A stretch of DNA of 64,000 nt from Agapetus fuscipes (lineage: Eukaryota; Arthropoda; Insecta; Trichoptera; Glossosomatidae), in the NCBI GenBank assembly GCA_951799405.1, contig OX637363.1, positions 6,758,001-6,822,000 of the forward strand. Direction: 5' to 3'. The stretch's first letter is position 1. The number at the start of each line of letters is the position of its first letter. Below the pieces are notes generated by a model that made no database searches, was not told the DNA's origin, and saw nothing but the letters and a program-made list of their open reading frames with translations. Positions 38,949 through 49,335 of the stretch are shown one piece after another. The translations under genes were made by a program, and so were the position numbers.

Positions 38949-39625
38949 ATTTGTAGCTTATCATTTTATTTTTGATTTAATATGAAAAATTATTAAAGTC
39001 GCGAAATAAAGAGAAACATAAGTTTTTTTCTGTTACCTGGTTTAGCAGGCGTTCAGGTGATAATGTTCTGGATTTCAACACAACATGCTGTTTCCATACT
39101 ATTTATTCTAGACCGGAATGCAGATTTCGCCCACTTGTGCACCTATAACAAAATCGAATGCAATGTGCGTTACCTGTTGTAACTATAACTGTAATTCTGT
39201 CGCCATTCCGCTAGGGGTGGCCAGAGCCTCTACTTCTAAAACCTTGACTTTACCATATTTATCTTAAAATTCAATAATGAGGTGAATCGACGTAGACAAT
39301 ATTGTGTCGTCACCCGGCCGGGTTTCTAGGGAAAAGACAAACAAATATTTTTTAACTGTTTGCTATGAACAAAACTGACGGTTGCTCGCCGAGAAAAAAG
39401 ATCCAGGTTCAAAAATGTTCCAACCCCAGTCATGACTTATTTAAATGGAGTTGGAAGAAGATACCAAAAAATATATGAAGGTGGGATGACGAAACAGGTC
39501 TATTTGATAAGAGCCCAAAGCAGCAAAGCCAAAAAAATATTTGTTTACCATTTCCTTATAAATCCGGCCGGAAAAAATTTTCACCTTCTCCTCGGATTTT
39601 TTGTTCCGACTCTATTAACAGCTTA
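38949..39625. other. Mostly unassigned; LINE-B tip within
   Basis: 39178-39240 is a LINE-B tip. 39303-39400 (CACCCGGCCGGGTTTCTAGG, TTGCTCGCCGAGAAAAAAGA) resembles 48260-48345 and may be an old repeat. Confidence 0.45.
39178..39240 (-). mobile_element. LINE-B 3' tip
   Basis: On the - strand, GAGGCTCTGGCCACCCCTAG CGGAATGGCGACAGAATTAC. It is the same short end as at 9780-9838. Confidence 0.75.
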
Positions 39626-39755
39626 GGCCCGGTATTTTCAACCATAGCATAGCGACCTTACACAGGAAAAGGACGCGCTGAAGTTAATCGTATGGGGAAG
39701 TGTTTGTTTATCAGTGTTACGTCACATATTTTGCTACGTTGAAAATGCAAAGCCC
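39626..39755. mobile_element. Possible small MITE, GGCCCGGTATTTTCAACC end
   Basis: The left end GGCCCGGTATTTTCAACCAT is mirrored loosely by CGTTGAAAATGCAAAGCCC at the right. TTA precedes and TAT follows. The arms are imperfect, so this is tentative. Confidence 0.4.
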
Positions 39756-40221
39756 TATGGCCGTATTCTCCAAGCTGTTTCACCAAGCCTTAGTGAACAC
39801 TTAATTTTTAGGCCGTTTTGAGTTTGTCAATCACTGACGTACGTCGGTGTTATTTTAAAGGGAAAGCTACTAAAAACTCTATTGTAATAAAAAAAAAAAA
39901 CAAGTTCAAAAGTCAGATTGCCAACGCGTCATGTTTTCTTTCTTTATTTATTTCCATTATACCTACGTGTTTTCTTGGAACTACCATTACGTGGCTATTC
40001 GTACAATATGGTGGTTTTTTGTTCGCGTTTTGTTTATTGTCTAAGTACACTTATCTGGAAAGAACTATAATACGTACTTTGTACATCTCGTCGTCGAATA
40101 TCCTAAGTGTAACAAGTTTTTTTAATGTACTACCCCGATGGCGGTAGGTATGGCTTTTCACACTAAACGCATTCTACCCGGTTTGTCTACGGATCACCGG
40201 ACAGACCTTGTGAAAGCTTTC

Positions 40222-40275
40222 ATACATAATAAGTACAGTATTTTCATACATAATAAGTACAGTATTTTCATACAG
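40222..40275 (+). repeat. 24-bp tandem repeat, just over two units
   Basis: The unit TTTTCATACATAATAAGTAC plus AGTA appears at about 40219 and 40243 with a partial third. It overlaps the start of the Rep-C fragment and probably arose by slippage in it. Confidence 0.75.
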
Positions 40276-40860
40276 TATAAGTTTGCGCTTAAACATGCCG
40301 CATGTGGACTTACAATATAAAAACTCAAATCTCAAATGAAAATACATTTTTTTTTTTTTTCCTTTATTTAATATAACACTTTTTAGTACATTTTTTTTTA
40401 TAAAACTTATTTCTATAACATAATAAGTTAATTGTTCTATGAGCTGAACCTCACCAGAAAGAGGCAAAGCTATTGTGTGTGGTGAGGGATTCACAATTGA
40501 ATTTAATCAAAAAGTAATAATAAAGTAATTAATTAACATACTGCAACTCCTGCCAACGCTCCCTGAAACAGTGGTGACATCGGCAAAGTGAACAATTTTC
40601 TACAGCATAGGTGGTCAGCCGCATACCAACCTATAAGTGAAGGAAAATACACAACACATTACATTTTTAAAATCAACAAATAATAATATTTATGGACATC
40701 AAAACTAAAACATAATATAAAATTATAATTTAAAAACCCCCGCCAACATTACAGATCAACCGCCATTTCATCCTGTCCTTACATACTTATTTTATTTCAT
40801 CCAGAGTCATAACCTTCTTCATACAAGCTTTCCTTTTATTATGACTGGATATCTGGCCAA
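40270..40860 (-). mobile_element. LINE-A 3' fragment, split by a T-rich insertion
   Basis: On the - strand: coding end (GTCATAATAAAAGGAAAGC, ATGACTCTGGATGAAATAA), 3' UTR, Rep-C start CACTTATAGGTTGGTATGCG, then the insert, then the rest of Rep-C (GAGATTTGAGTTTTTATATT, GCGGCATG). Confidence 0.82.
40347..40540 (-). mobile_element. Retroposed insert with poly(A) tail (- strand)
   Basis: It begins at its 3' end with a run of about 14 T on the + strand and ends near ATTAATTAACATAC. The Rep-C sequence on the two sides is adjacent in other copies, and AATACAT/AACATAC-like flanks may be the target duplication. Source unknown; no copy in the window. Confidence 0.6.
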
Positions 40861-41082
40861 TCGATGACATTTTGGTAACTAACATTGATATGCAAATCAC
40901 GATGTTATCCGATTTTACCATGGAACTTATTGATTATTTATTGTCCTTTTTAATATTCACAGTTGCATCCAACTTTCTACTTAGCGTATTCAAGATATAA
41001 CCGATATTAACTTGTTGTCTGCCGGATACTAACTGCCTACTATTTTCCAAAAAAAATCGTCTTGTAGATAATATGTAATCTA

Positions 41083-41312
41083 AGTAGCACAGAACTGTTA
41101 ATATTGAATATTTACATTGACTTAATGCACGCCCACAATCGGACAAGCTTACATTACACGGTGCTGTATGTGTACGCACTAAACAAAAATCTAAATTTCA
41201 AATGAACATACACCCTGCCAGTCTTGCCGCCATTCCCTGAAAGAGGGTTGACATTGGCGATAATGAACCAATTTTTACAGAATGGGTGGTCAGCCTCATA
41301 CCAACCTGTAAG
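41083..41312 (-). mobile_element. Rep-C diverged copy
   Basis: On the - strand, GACTTACAGGTTGGTATGAG GCTGACCACCCATTC to TGCTACTTAGATTACATAT. Confidence 0.78.
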
Positions 41313-41407
41313 TCCATGCACCTATCGTTAATAAAGGCATATGGGTGTTTTATTTTTATCGCAGGTTACCGATAAGGCTGTATTTGGATTTTGGTGTGAT
41401 GAGTGGG

Positions 41408-41944
41408 TTGACCGGTCCGTAGTCCAGTGGTAACACTTCGGACTCGTAAATGGAAGGTTGTGGGTTCGACTGTGGGTTCGATTGATCCGGTGGAGCACAA
41501 AAAAATATCAAATTTGCTCTTCAAACTTCTCTTTTGGGTTGAAAAATTGATTAACCTTTACCAAAGACCAGTCATCAAAAGATCCATCCAGCCTTACAGC
41601 AACTGGGTCTTGCTTGAGAATTGGCGCTTTCTACAGCGACGACCAAGCTCGCAGAGGGCTCTTGAGATGTGATACATTGACAACACCTTCTCTCAGGGTC
41701 AGTCTCCCCTCCACTGACCCACGCCCTGTATATCCATCCCATCCGGGGATGTGTCACAGGACTCGCATGCAAAAGTTATGTGAGATACGAGTGGCAGAAG
41801 GCCCTCCCGTGAAGCTTCACTTTCCCAAGTGTTTACACAAAGCAAAGGATGCTCAGAAATCACTGAAAGATTATAGCCGTGAGAGTTTTTGAGATACACA
41901 CAAAAACAGCGCTCACCAAATAAATCAAGCCTAATTTTTTTTTT
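41408..41944 (+). mobile_element. SINE1 (type a 3' end), interrupted
   Basis: Head GACCGGTCCGTAGTCCAGTG with a duplicated GGGTTCGA, body, then GACCAAGCTCGCAGAGGGCT. The a-type end (ACACACAAAAACAGCGCTCA, CCAAATAAATCA) closes with a T-rich tail. A 217-bp insert lies between two GATAC copies. Confidence 0.85.
41676..41892 (+). other. 217-bp unique ORF-bearing insert in SINE1a
   Basis: Lies between GATAC at 41671-41675 and 41893-41897. SINE1a copies at 61212 and 43530 are continuous here. One frame is open across the whole insert and ends at TGA on its last bases; it includes GMCHRTRMQKLCEIRV and KCLHKAKDAQKSLKDYSRES. The insert is GC-richer than its surroundings. It has no recognised family and no inverted ends. 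It could be a captured transcript fragment. Confidence 0.6.
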
Positions 41945-42342
41945 AGGGCATTCCTAATCAAAGAATCGCTTTCTTAGCCCACCAAGTTCTTTTATATCGA
42001 TGCTCGTACATACATATTTTACAAAACGCAGAACGCACCTACCTGTTTACGCGATGTGCATCGCAATCTAATGACTGCAATTCACAAACAGGGAAAATCA
42101 CTACTCTTACTTTCTATACCGTGGATGGGGAACCCGTATTACCTAGGTTTAACGTAATCATGTTTAAATATACCAAAGAAAACTTGCTGCGATAATTATT
42201 AATGTGCAATTTGAAATGACTTTTGTGGAAGTGATTTGGTATTTGATGTAGGTACTATTTGCGAAATTTTATTTGAAATGTGCCTCAGGGTGCCGGGTAT
42301 TTAACTTCACTTAATGACTCTGTCTTGATTCTATGTCGTAAA
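41945..42342. other. Unassigned intron DNA
   Basis: AT-rich with no element recognised. Confidence 0.4.
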
Positions 42343-42485
42343 GATAATATATTAACATGTAAGATTCACAACAAATGCATTCCTATTATCAGACATGTGT
42401 TAGCTCGGATGCTGCATGTGTATTTGGAACGTAAACCTTGCAACTCTTGCCGACATTGTGACATCTTTGGCAAAGTGAACCAAGT
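42343..42485 (-). mobile_element. Rep-C diverged fragment
   Basis: On the - strand, TTGGTTCACTTTGCCAAAG, TCGGCAAGAGTTGCAAGG, then GAATGCATTTGTTGTGAATC. Confidence 0.7.
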
Positions 42486-42572
42486 TGGAATGAAAAGGAC
42501 AAACCTAGGAGAATCGGCTGATTTTTTAAAAAACTAAAGTTGAAACCAAAAACCCTAAGTGCACTGTTTGTC

Positions 42573-42895
42573 CGGTCGATAGCTCAGTTGGTAGAGTGCT
42601 TGCATTCCATGCCGTGAGCCCGGGTTCGAATCCCACCGAGGCGAGGGTGGGTGAAGAAATGATTTCCCGGTTCGGTGTTTATTTCGAACCCCAAAATAAA
42701 AAAAACCGTCAAGGTTCACTCAGCCTTCACAAGAAATGAGTGCCAGCCCCCCACGTCAACTGAAGTGGCTGGAGTAAAGCCGGTCTCCTTACCTGTAAAA
42801 ATAAATAGGTTCCACTCTCCACATGCGAAACTCTTCGGGGATAACGCGGCAAGAAGTTGCACTATATGCGTAGCTTAATTGCGTTTGTCTCACTG
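42573..42895 (+). mobile_element. SINE2 copy, complete
   Basis: GGTCGATAGCTCAGTTGGTA GAGTGC, CGGGTTCGAATCCCACC, the full body and AGAAGTTGCACTATATGCGT AGCTTAATTGCG. It starts with TCCGGTCGATAGC, the same first bases as in the dimers. Confidence 0.92.
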
Positions 42896-43454
42896 TTGAT
42901 AATTTTGGCGACATGTGAAAACAATGGATGATGGAAGGGTGACATTACGAAACACAGAGTCATTCATATCATTTATCAAGAAACGAGAAGTTGATTTTGA
43001 GTAATTAATATTAGATTTAAATTGATAAAACTTACAGTTTTCCAGGATATTCCTACATCTTGCGATAAGAAGATAGAGTACAAGCGAGCTTCCTGGCCTC
43101 TGATATTCTGTCGAAAAATCCAAAAGAATTTATAATTTGTAACAATTCTTTCATCGTCCAATAGAAATTGATTATCAAGTGAAATACAATGACACCTGAC
43201 TCTTGCAATTAAAAAGCGAATCTACCCAAGTGTCAAAAATATTTATGAATGTGCTTATATTTAAAAAAAATGCGAGTTAGTACATTATTAAAATAAAGAT
43301 TTTTTAGTCAAATGGTTGAATAGTTTATCAGATTTTTAGGTTGACGGTAAAAATTGTAATCCAAATGGTGTCTACAAAATATCTTTAATCTGTCATTCGT
43401 AAATTGTAAACAGAGAAAAGTGTTAATTTAAATATTTTCTATGGTGTAAGGTCG
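42896..43454. other. Unassigned intron DNA
   Basis: No gene or repeat recognised. Small frames on the - strand lack motifs. Confidence 0.4.
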
Positions 43455-43760
43455 ATTAATTAAATTAAATTAGGCTGATTTATTTGGTAAGCGCTGTTTT
43501 TGTGTCTATGACACCTCAAGAGCCCTCTGCGAGCTTGATCGTCGCTGTAGAAAGCGCCAATTCTCAAGAAAGACCCAGTTGCTGTAAGGCTGGATGGACC
43601 TTTTGATGACCGGTCATTGGTAAAGGTTTACGAATTTTTCAACCCAGCGAAGAGCAAATTTTAAAATATAAATGGCATTTTTTTTTGCTCCGCCGGGATT
43701 TCAACCCACAACCTTCCATTTACGAGTCCGAAGTGCTACCACTGGACTACGGATCGGTCA
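43455..43760 (-). mobile_element. SINE1 (type a), complete
   Basis: On the - strand: GACCGATCCGTAGTCCAGTG head, body, GACGATCAAGCTCGCAGAGG, ACAAAAACAGCGCTTACCAA and a tail of AATTTAATTTAATTAATT. Confidence 0.9.
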
Positions 43761-44302
43761 TACTACATAACTGTTAAATTCGATCGCAATTTCGTTACGA
43801 ATCGACGACAAGAAAATTAATTATTCGTGTATCCAAAAACACACAAATGATGTAGGTACATAAACATAGTTTTACTTATCCGAGTAGAGTAGCGTTAGTG
43901 TCAATCCACCTTTCAACCGTTGGCGAGCGAATTGTAACATTGATTTTATCATAGCAATAATATTTTGTTGAAGTGACGTGCGCTTTGATCTGTTGAATTA
44001 TTTCCTTTAATGGTGAATAGCATTCCCGGTGCATAAATTTAAAGTGTTGGTTAGTTTAAGAAGCCAAATATTGCAGTTAGAGATGCTACATCTTTTTAAT
44101 TGAAGTCTGTGATATGGAAAGGTGATGTAACGCTTTTTTTCCTTTGACGTTTCCTCTGTATATACGCCAGATAAGGCCTTCATCTTACATTGTTCGCACG
44201 TAGCCTCATTGCAAACACTAAAATATTGAGTATTTGAAAATACAATGCATGTAGAGTCGAATATAACCTCGGGCGACAATTGTTTTTTTGAAAACGAAGT
44301 TT
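43761..44302. other. Unassigned intron DNA
   Basis: AT-rich. The 90-residue - strand frame at 44007-44279 has no recognisable motif. Confidence 0.4.
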
Positions 44303-44905
44303 ATAAAAGGTATGGATGGATCAAATTTCTGAAAAAGCGAATGAATGGGAGTCATAATAAAATGAGGTCTTATTTGAAAAAGGTTATGACTCTGGATGAA
44401 ATGAAAGAAGTATGCAAGGACAGGAAGAAGTGGCGGCTAATCGGCAATGTTGATTTGTAATGTTGGTTTATTAATTTATGTTACATTTTTTGTGTAGAAA
44501 AGTATTGCCTTTTTTTGTATAGATTTCTTTTTAAGGTTTTGTTGTTTTTATATACTTAAATGTTATTTATTATTTGTATTCCTTGACTTATTGGTTGGTA
44601 TGAGGCTGACAACTCATACTGTAAAAAATAGTTCACTTTGCCAATGTCACCCCAGAGACAGGGAAAGTTGGCAAAAGTTGTAGGGCCTATGTTAGTTTGA
44701 GGTTAGGATTTTATTTGTAAGTACACATTCAGCATTTGTAAACGCGAACTACACGTGTTTGTTTGTGGGCATCTCTATAGTGGGCATGCATTTCATATGA
44801 GCTTTAAATGTTTTAATATATCTTTGCAACTTAGAATATAGATAATTTTAGAAGATTAAAAGAAGTATGTAGAGAATGAGTGATGAAAGACTGACGAAGA
44901 AATAG
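44303..44905 (+). mobile_element. LINE-A 3' fragment with rearranged tail
   Basis: Coding end from GTATGGATGGATCAAATTTC to GGCGGCTAATCGGCAATGTT, then the 3' UTR, Rep-C end and ATTATAG-like tail to about 44845. After it a second, upstream piece of LINE-A coding sequence (GATTAAAAGAAGTATGT, GAGTGATGAAAGACTGACGA) lies at 44852-44905, out of order. Confidence 0.82.
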
Positions 44906-45114
44906 ATCAAATAGAATATTTGATTCTTTCCGACACAAATGTATGTCAGTTACAATGATACCCGTAACTATAGCTTCGTGCACTCAATTTTCGTAATTAA
45001 AGTACCCTTGAAGAGATAGCGAATCGCAACCAGACAAAAAACGTGAGAAAACTGAGTAAACTTTACAAATACCGGCACGATGCTAGCGCCCACAATAGGC
45101 GGGAGAACCGTATT
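44906..45114. other. Unassigned intron DNA
   Basis: No element recognised. Confidence 0.4.
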
Positions 45115-45265
45115 AATAATTAAGTAGGTAATAACGTAGAGGAGCAGAAACTGACTTCCTGCATTGAATACATACTATCTACAACTTTTGTCTCGGTCCT
45201 GTCAAACGTTGCAGTTGTGTAGTCACACTAAACATGTTTTTACGTGTCATATTTTGAGTTTACTT
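45115..45265 (+). repeat. Rep-G copy, unbroken
   Basis: GTAATAACGTAGAGGAGCAG, TGCATTGAATACATACT, GTCTCGGTCCTGTCAAACGT, GTTGTGTAGTCACAC. It is continuous at the site where the 36425 copy has its MITE. Confidence 0.78.
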
Positions 45266-45483
45266 TCTTTCTCCATTTTATGTTTTGACACTCAATTGCA
45301 ACACATGCCATAATGTCTTATATTAATGCCTTTTTCCTTTAAAATTCGTAAATGTTATCGATCACAAGATTTATACCGCATGCGTCTATGTTCAGACTGC
45401 TCCGGGCATAGTGCGCACGCGGCAATTCTGCCATCTTTCTAGAAACATTTTTACATTCGCCCGATTTTTTTTTGTATACATAT

Positions 45484-46044
45484 CAGTGGCGAAGGGTGCC
45501 ATACAAGCCGGTTCCCATCGGTTTCCCGTTTAAAATGAGGAAGAAATGATAATAAAGTAGACGGCATGGTTTCAATAGGGAAAAAAGTACGTATTGTTTT
45601 TTTTTTTTTTTTTTAAGAAATCCTGTGCGGGAGACTCCCTAAATTCTAAAGACTCTAGGGGTCTATGACACTTGTTGTAGTGCCGCAGAGGTGTACGAGC
45701 TTGGTCATCGCTACAAAGCGCCAATACTCAAGCAAGACCCGGTTGCTGTAAGGCTGGATGGACCTTTGGTGACCGGTCATTGGTAAAGGTGTATGAATTT
45801 TTCAACCCAGCGAAGAGCACATTCGAAATATAAATGGTATATTTTTGTGCTCCGCCGGGATCCGAATCCACAACCTTCCATTTACGAGTCCGAAGTGTTG
45901 CCACTACGGACTACGGACCGGTCCAAGGTCTTTGGTTTTAAATGTATTTTTTTACTTTGTGCCTATATTTTTTTAACTACTTTGTTACATCATTTTAAAA
46001 GGGAAGCCGATGGGAACCGGCTTGTATGGCACCGTTCGCCACTG
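45484..46044. mobile_element. hAT-like MITE holding a SINE1
   Basis: Inverted ends CAGTGGCGAAGGGTGCCATA / CAGTGGCGAACGGTGCCATA extend about 38 bp (ACAAGCCGGTTCCCATCGG). GTATACAT follows the right end, and GTATACATAT precedes the left end, consistent with an 8-bp duplication plus a slipped AT. CAGTGGCG ends and 8-bp duplication are hAT features. Without the SINE the element is about 230 bp. Confidence 0.88.
45597..45924 (-). mobile_element. SINE1 (type b) inside the hAT-like MITE
   Basis: On the - strand: head GACCGGTCCGTAGTCCGTAG TGGC (small duplication), body, CACCTCTGCGGCACTACAAC, GGGAGTCTCCCGCACAGGAT and a poly(A) tail of about 18. Confidence 0.92.
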
Positions 46045-46126
46045 GTATACATGGAAATGCAACTGTGGAGTTCTTTGTTCTCTTTCAAACTAATGACCAT
46101 TTTCGTATGTAGGTTGAAATATATAT

Positions 46127-46595
46127 CGCACGTGTAATCATAAAGAGAAATAACTCAAAAATTGGGAAAATCGAGATTATGTAATAAAACACAAGGGGGC
46201 CGTCCATAAATTACGTCATCGATTTTGGCCGATTTTCGACCCTGATGGATGAGCTTAATAATTAATAATGTTATATAACTTACATAATATTTTGTAGAAA
46301 TTGGTATTTACAAGAACGACGTCACTTTTGGTACTCGAACATCATTTGCCATCATCCGCAGACCAGAATCCCTCCCCCCCCTTAATGCGAATGACGTAAT
46401 ATATGGACAGCCCCAAGAACAATGCGAGAAGAATAGGTAGAATGCGACAGCCGTTCAATTTGGACGAATATGACCGAGATAAAGCATCGGTCGCCTTTTT
46501 CATCCCATACAAGTTGTACTGGTTGTCTGAACTTCAAACGTGATTTCCCAATATTTTTATTTTTCGAGTTATTGCTCTTTATGATTAAGCGTGCG
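46127..46595. mobile_element. MITE with ATATATAT duplication, holding another MITE
   Basis: Inverted ends CGCACGTGTAATCATAAAGA / CGCACGCTTAATCATAAAGA continue through GAAATAACTC / GCAATAACTC. ATATATAT at 46119-46126 and 46596-46603. Excluding the inner MITE it is about 250 bp. Confidence 0.82.
46196..46414. mobile_element. GGGGCYGTCCATA MITE, copy 2
   Basis: Ends GGGGCCGTCCATAAATTACG and inverted ...GGACAGCCCC. AAG flanks both sides (46193-46195, 46415-46417). Same family as 25291-25586, in inverted orientation, but without most of the long G-runs. Confidence 0.9.
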
Positions 46596-46904
46596 ATATA
46601 TATTGTCTATTTTCGTGAAATTATTTTCTAGTCCGCAGATATCATAAGTCAGTGGTAGTAATGCACACAATGAATTCTATCATTTATCACAGCTGTGAGC
46701 ACAGAAACAATTAACTGACGGATACATTAGCCGGTCGGTAAGTTCGCTGGTATTTCGGATTGCTGTCTGAATGTTTAACGATTAAATCATATCAAAGTGA
46801 CGGTGAAGAAGACAACTAAATCGATGTTCTGCAGCTGAGGGTCGTGCATCTTCTATTGACTGTGTGTCAAAGATGAATCCGTAGATCTTCATAAATCAAA
46901 ATGC

Positions 46905-47373
46905 AACTAAGCTACACATATAGTGTAATTTCTTGCTTGCGTTTTCTCCGAAGGGGTCGCATGTGGCGAGTGGAGGCTATTTACTTTCACGGGTAAAGGG
47001 GCCGGCCTTAGAGCTAGTTTCCACTTGTCGGGTGTCAGAACATTATGTATGAAGCTATTCACATTTATCGGAAACCGATTTTGTCCGAAATGTTCTGCCA
47101 CTGGAACCTCCGATTAATATACGGATCCGACACCCTACAAGTGGGAACGAGCTCTTACGCCAACCGTTTAAGTTAAAGTGGGGGTTTCCCAGCTCCTGAG
47201 GGGGCTGGTTCTCATTTCTTGTGAAGGCTGAGTACGCCTCGCTGGTATTTATTTTGGGTTTGAAATACACACCGAAACGGGAAATCATTTCTGACACCCT
47301 CGGTGGGATTCGAACCCGAGCTCACGGCATGGAATGCAAGCACTCTATAAACTAAGCTACCGACCGGACTACT
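46905..47373 (-). mobile_element. SINE2 copy, split by a MITE
   Basis: On the - strand: TCCGGTCGGTAGCTTAGTTT (degraded A box), CGGGTTCGAATCCCACC, body, then the MITE, then AAGGCCGGCCCCTTTACC and AGAAATTACACTATATGTGT. Complete apart from the insertion. Confidence 0.9.
47011..47154. mobile_element. 144-bp MITE with TTA duplication
   Basis: Ends GAGCTAGTTTCCACTTGTCG and inverted GAGCTCGTTCCCACTTGTAG (26-bp arms, 4 mismatches). TTA at 47008-47010 and 47155-47157. PIF/Harbinger-type duplication; distinct from the MITE at 683. Confidence 0.88.
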
Positions 47374-47979
47374 TATAAATGGTAAAAAAAAACTCATTTA
47401 AGCTTTATGTTGAGATTGTAAGTTCAAAATTTAAGTCAATTTCTAATGGTCTATTTTAAAGAAATGAGAGGAAATATTTATTCTGAAATGTATTTGCCAA
47501 TACCCTATGCACGCGCCTGCCCTTACCTCCCATTAATTGAGTTATCTCACTTTTTTGCAGTCTTATTTATATCTGTCCGTTTCGTTTACCTCAAGGCATC
47601 TTAAATATTTCGCAACATATGAAACAAAGACCGGACCATGTAACGAGTTGGTTTAATTCTTTGATTGTTTAAAAAGTAAACAAAAAATAACGGACGTTAA
47701 CTCTTATATCATTCTTTAATTTATTTTAGATAACATAAATTTTAATCAACAAAAATGCATACAATTTATGAAATTTTTCAGTGGAAGCTTTGTAAAACTC
47801 TATTTAAAATTAAAATAAAATAAAAATGAATACTGTTTCATTCTACTTATTATATTATAAGTAAAATTAAACAAGGCTTATTTTAATTACTTTAAAATTT
47901 AAAAATGCATACTTTGAAAAATATTAAATGAACAGAGGGAAGTTGCCAATCAACAAAATGGAATATCTCTAAGAAATAG
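47374..47979. other. Unassigned intron DNA
   Basis: Very AT-rich from 47700 on, with no element recognised. Confidence 0.4.
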
Positions 47980-48215
47980 TATAGTGGAAATGTTAAAGGA
48001 AAAAGGAGGAAAAGGAAGACCTAGAAAAGTATAGCTTGATCAGATTGATGAATTGGGCTTCCCTGTTTCTGGGAAGAGCGGCAAAAGCTGCAGGGCTTAT
48101 AAGTTCATTTGAGGTTTGGGTTTCATATTTTGTAAGTACACATGCAAAGTTGCTAAGCGCCAAATTACACGTATCTGCTTGTGGGCATTCATTTAATATG
48201 AACCTTAAATGTTAC
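47980..48215 (+). mobile_element. LINE-B-like coding scrap joined to Rep-C end
   Basis: 47980-48056 gives GNVKGKRRKRKT-like sequence and LDQIDE. It then jumps to the middle of Rep-C (TTCCCTGTTTCTGGGAAGAG) and runs to GAACCTTAAATGTTACAA. This is an internally deleted LINE copy. Confidence 0.75.
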
Positions 48216-48412
48216 AACCAATAACGCATACCAATAATTTGTGGCGGGGTATGGCAGGGTTACTGGGAAAAATGCAATAAAATGTTTGGTTTTTGATTGC
48301 TAAAGACTGTAGTCTCTTATAAATGTGACGTTTGCCCGCCGAGAAAAAATACAAAGCCATGGCGAATGAGGCATGGCTTTGCTATTTGAGAATAACACCG
48401 TTAGTCCGTAAT
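48216..48412. other. Diverged repeat of unknown class
   Basis: GGTATGGCAGGGTTACTGGG, ACGTTTGCCCGCCGAGAAAA resembles 39303-39400 and 21255-21345. Confidence 0.4.
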
Positions 48413-48622
48413 CTATAATCTAAGTTGCAAAGATATGCATGTCCACAAGGCATGCGTAAGTTCGCGCTTATAAATGCTTCCATGCATACTTACAAATTAA
48501 AATCCAAACCTCAAATTATCATAAACCCTGCAACTCTTGCCGACCTCCCCTGAAACAGGGGGAAATTGGCATAGTTAACCAATTTGTACAGTATGGCTCA
48601 TACCAACGTACAAGTCAAGGAA
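48413..48622 (-). mobile_element. Rep-C copy
   Basis: On the - strand, TTCCTTGACTTGTACGTTGG TATGAGCC to AACTTAGATTATAGATT, ATTATAG-tailed subtype. Confidence 0.85.
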
Positions 48623-48867
48623 TAGTGAGTGATTTATTTCACTTTTTGTTTGATTTACGTGATCGAGGGGAGCTTATATTGTGATGTTTGATACTCGGGG
48701 TAATGCCCTGGGCTCTTCCTCACTGCCCACGTCTGATTTGCATTAATTTACAGTCCGGGTTACAGACCTCAGGATGCACTTGTGGATGTCATATCTCTTC
48801 TCTTCTGACGTTTAAGGTCCGGTGCATTATGTTTATTGGAAGGGTAACCGTACTCTCTTATAAATAT
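48623..48867. other. Unassigned intron DNA
   Basis: No element recognised. ATAT at 48864-48867 is the target duplication of LTR-F. Confidence 0.4.
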
Positions 48868-49088
48868 TGTTATGATTTTACTGGGTTCTCTTTTAATTAA
48901 ACTGCAATTATTTATTTCAACAGAATTTACTTTAAACAGTTTGGTTCACAATTTACAACAATTGATTTCTAGCTCTTGCTTTCGACTTCACGGCTCAATG
49001 TTTTAATCGACACTCCTCGATGCCCTATTACAGTCCCTTTATAAAGGTTCAAAAGAGATCTTTCTTGCATATTGCAGATCATTTCTTT

Positions 49089-49335
49089 GACTTATAGGTT
49101 GGTATGAGGCTGACCACCCTTACTGTAAAAAATGGTTGACTTTGCCAATGTCACCCCTTTTTCGGGGAAGATCGGCAAGAGTTGCAGGGCTTATGTTCAT
49201 TTGAGATTGGGTTTTTATATTGTAGGTCCACATGCGGCATGTGTTAGCGCGAACTTATACATGTCTGCTTGTGGGAATGCGTTTAATATGAATCTTAAAT
49301 GATAAATATATTTGCAGTTTAGATTTAGATTATTT
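49089..49335 (+). mobile_element. Rep-C copy inside LTR-F
   Basis: CTTTGACTTATAGGTTGGTA to GCAGTTTAGATTTAGATT, full length, ATTAG-tailed subtype. ATCATTT precedes it and TTATTTC follows. Confidence 0.9.

Larger units (their letters stand above)
45340..46655 (+). repeat. Rep-E1 copy opened by two nested insertions
   Basis: Rep-E1 parts: 45340-45483, 46045-46126 and 46596-46655. Read together they follow the unbroken copy at 38668-38948 (through GGAAATGCAACTGTGGAG, TTCGTATGTAGGTTGAAATA, then GTCTATTTTCGTGAAATTAT, CAGATATCATAAGTCA). The gaps hold a hAT-like MITE with a SINE1 inside it, and a second MITE with a third MITE inside it. Confidence 0.85.
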
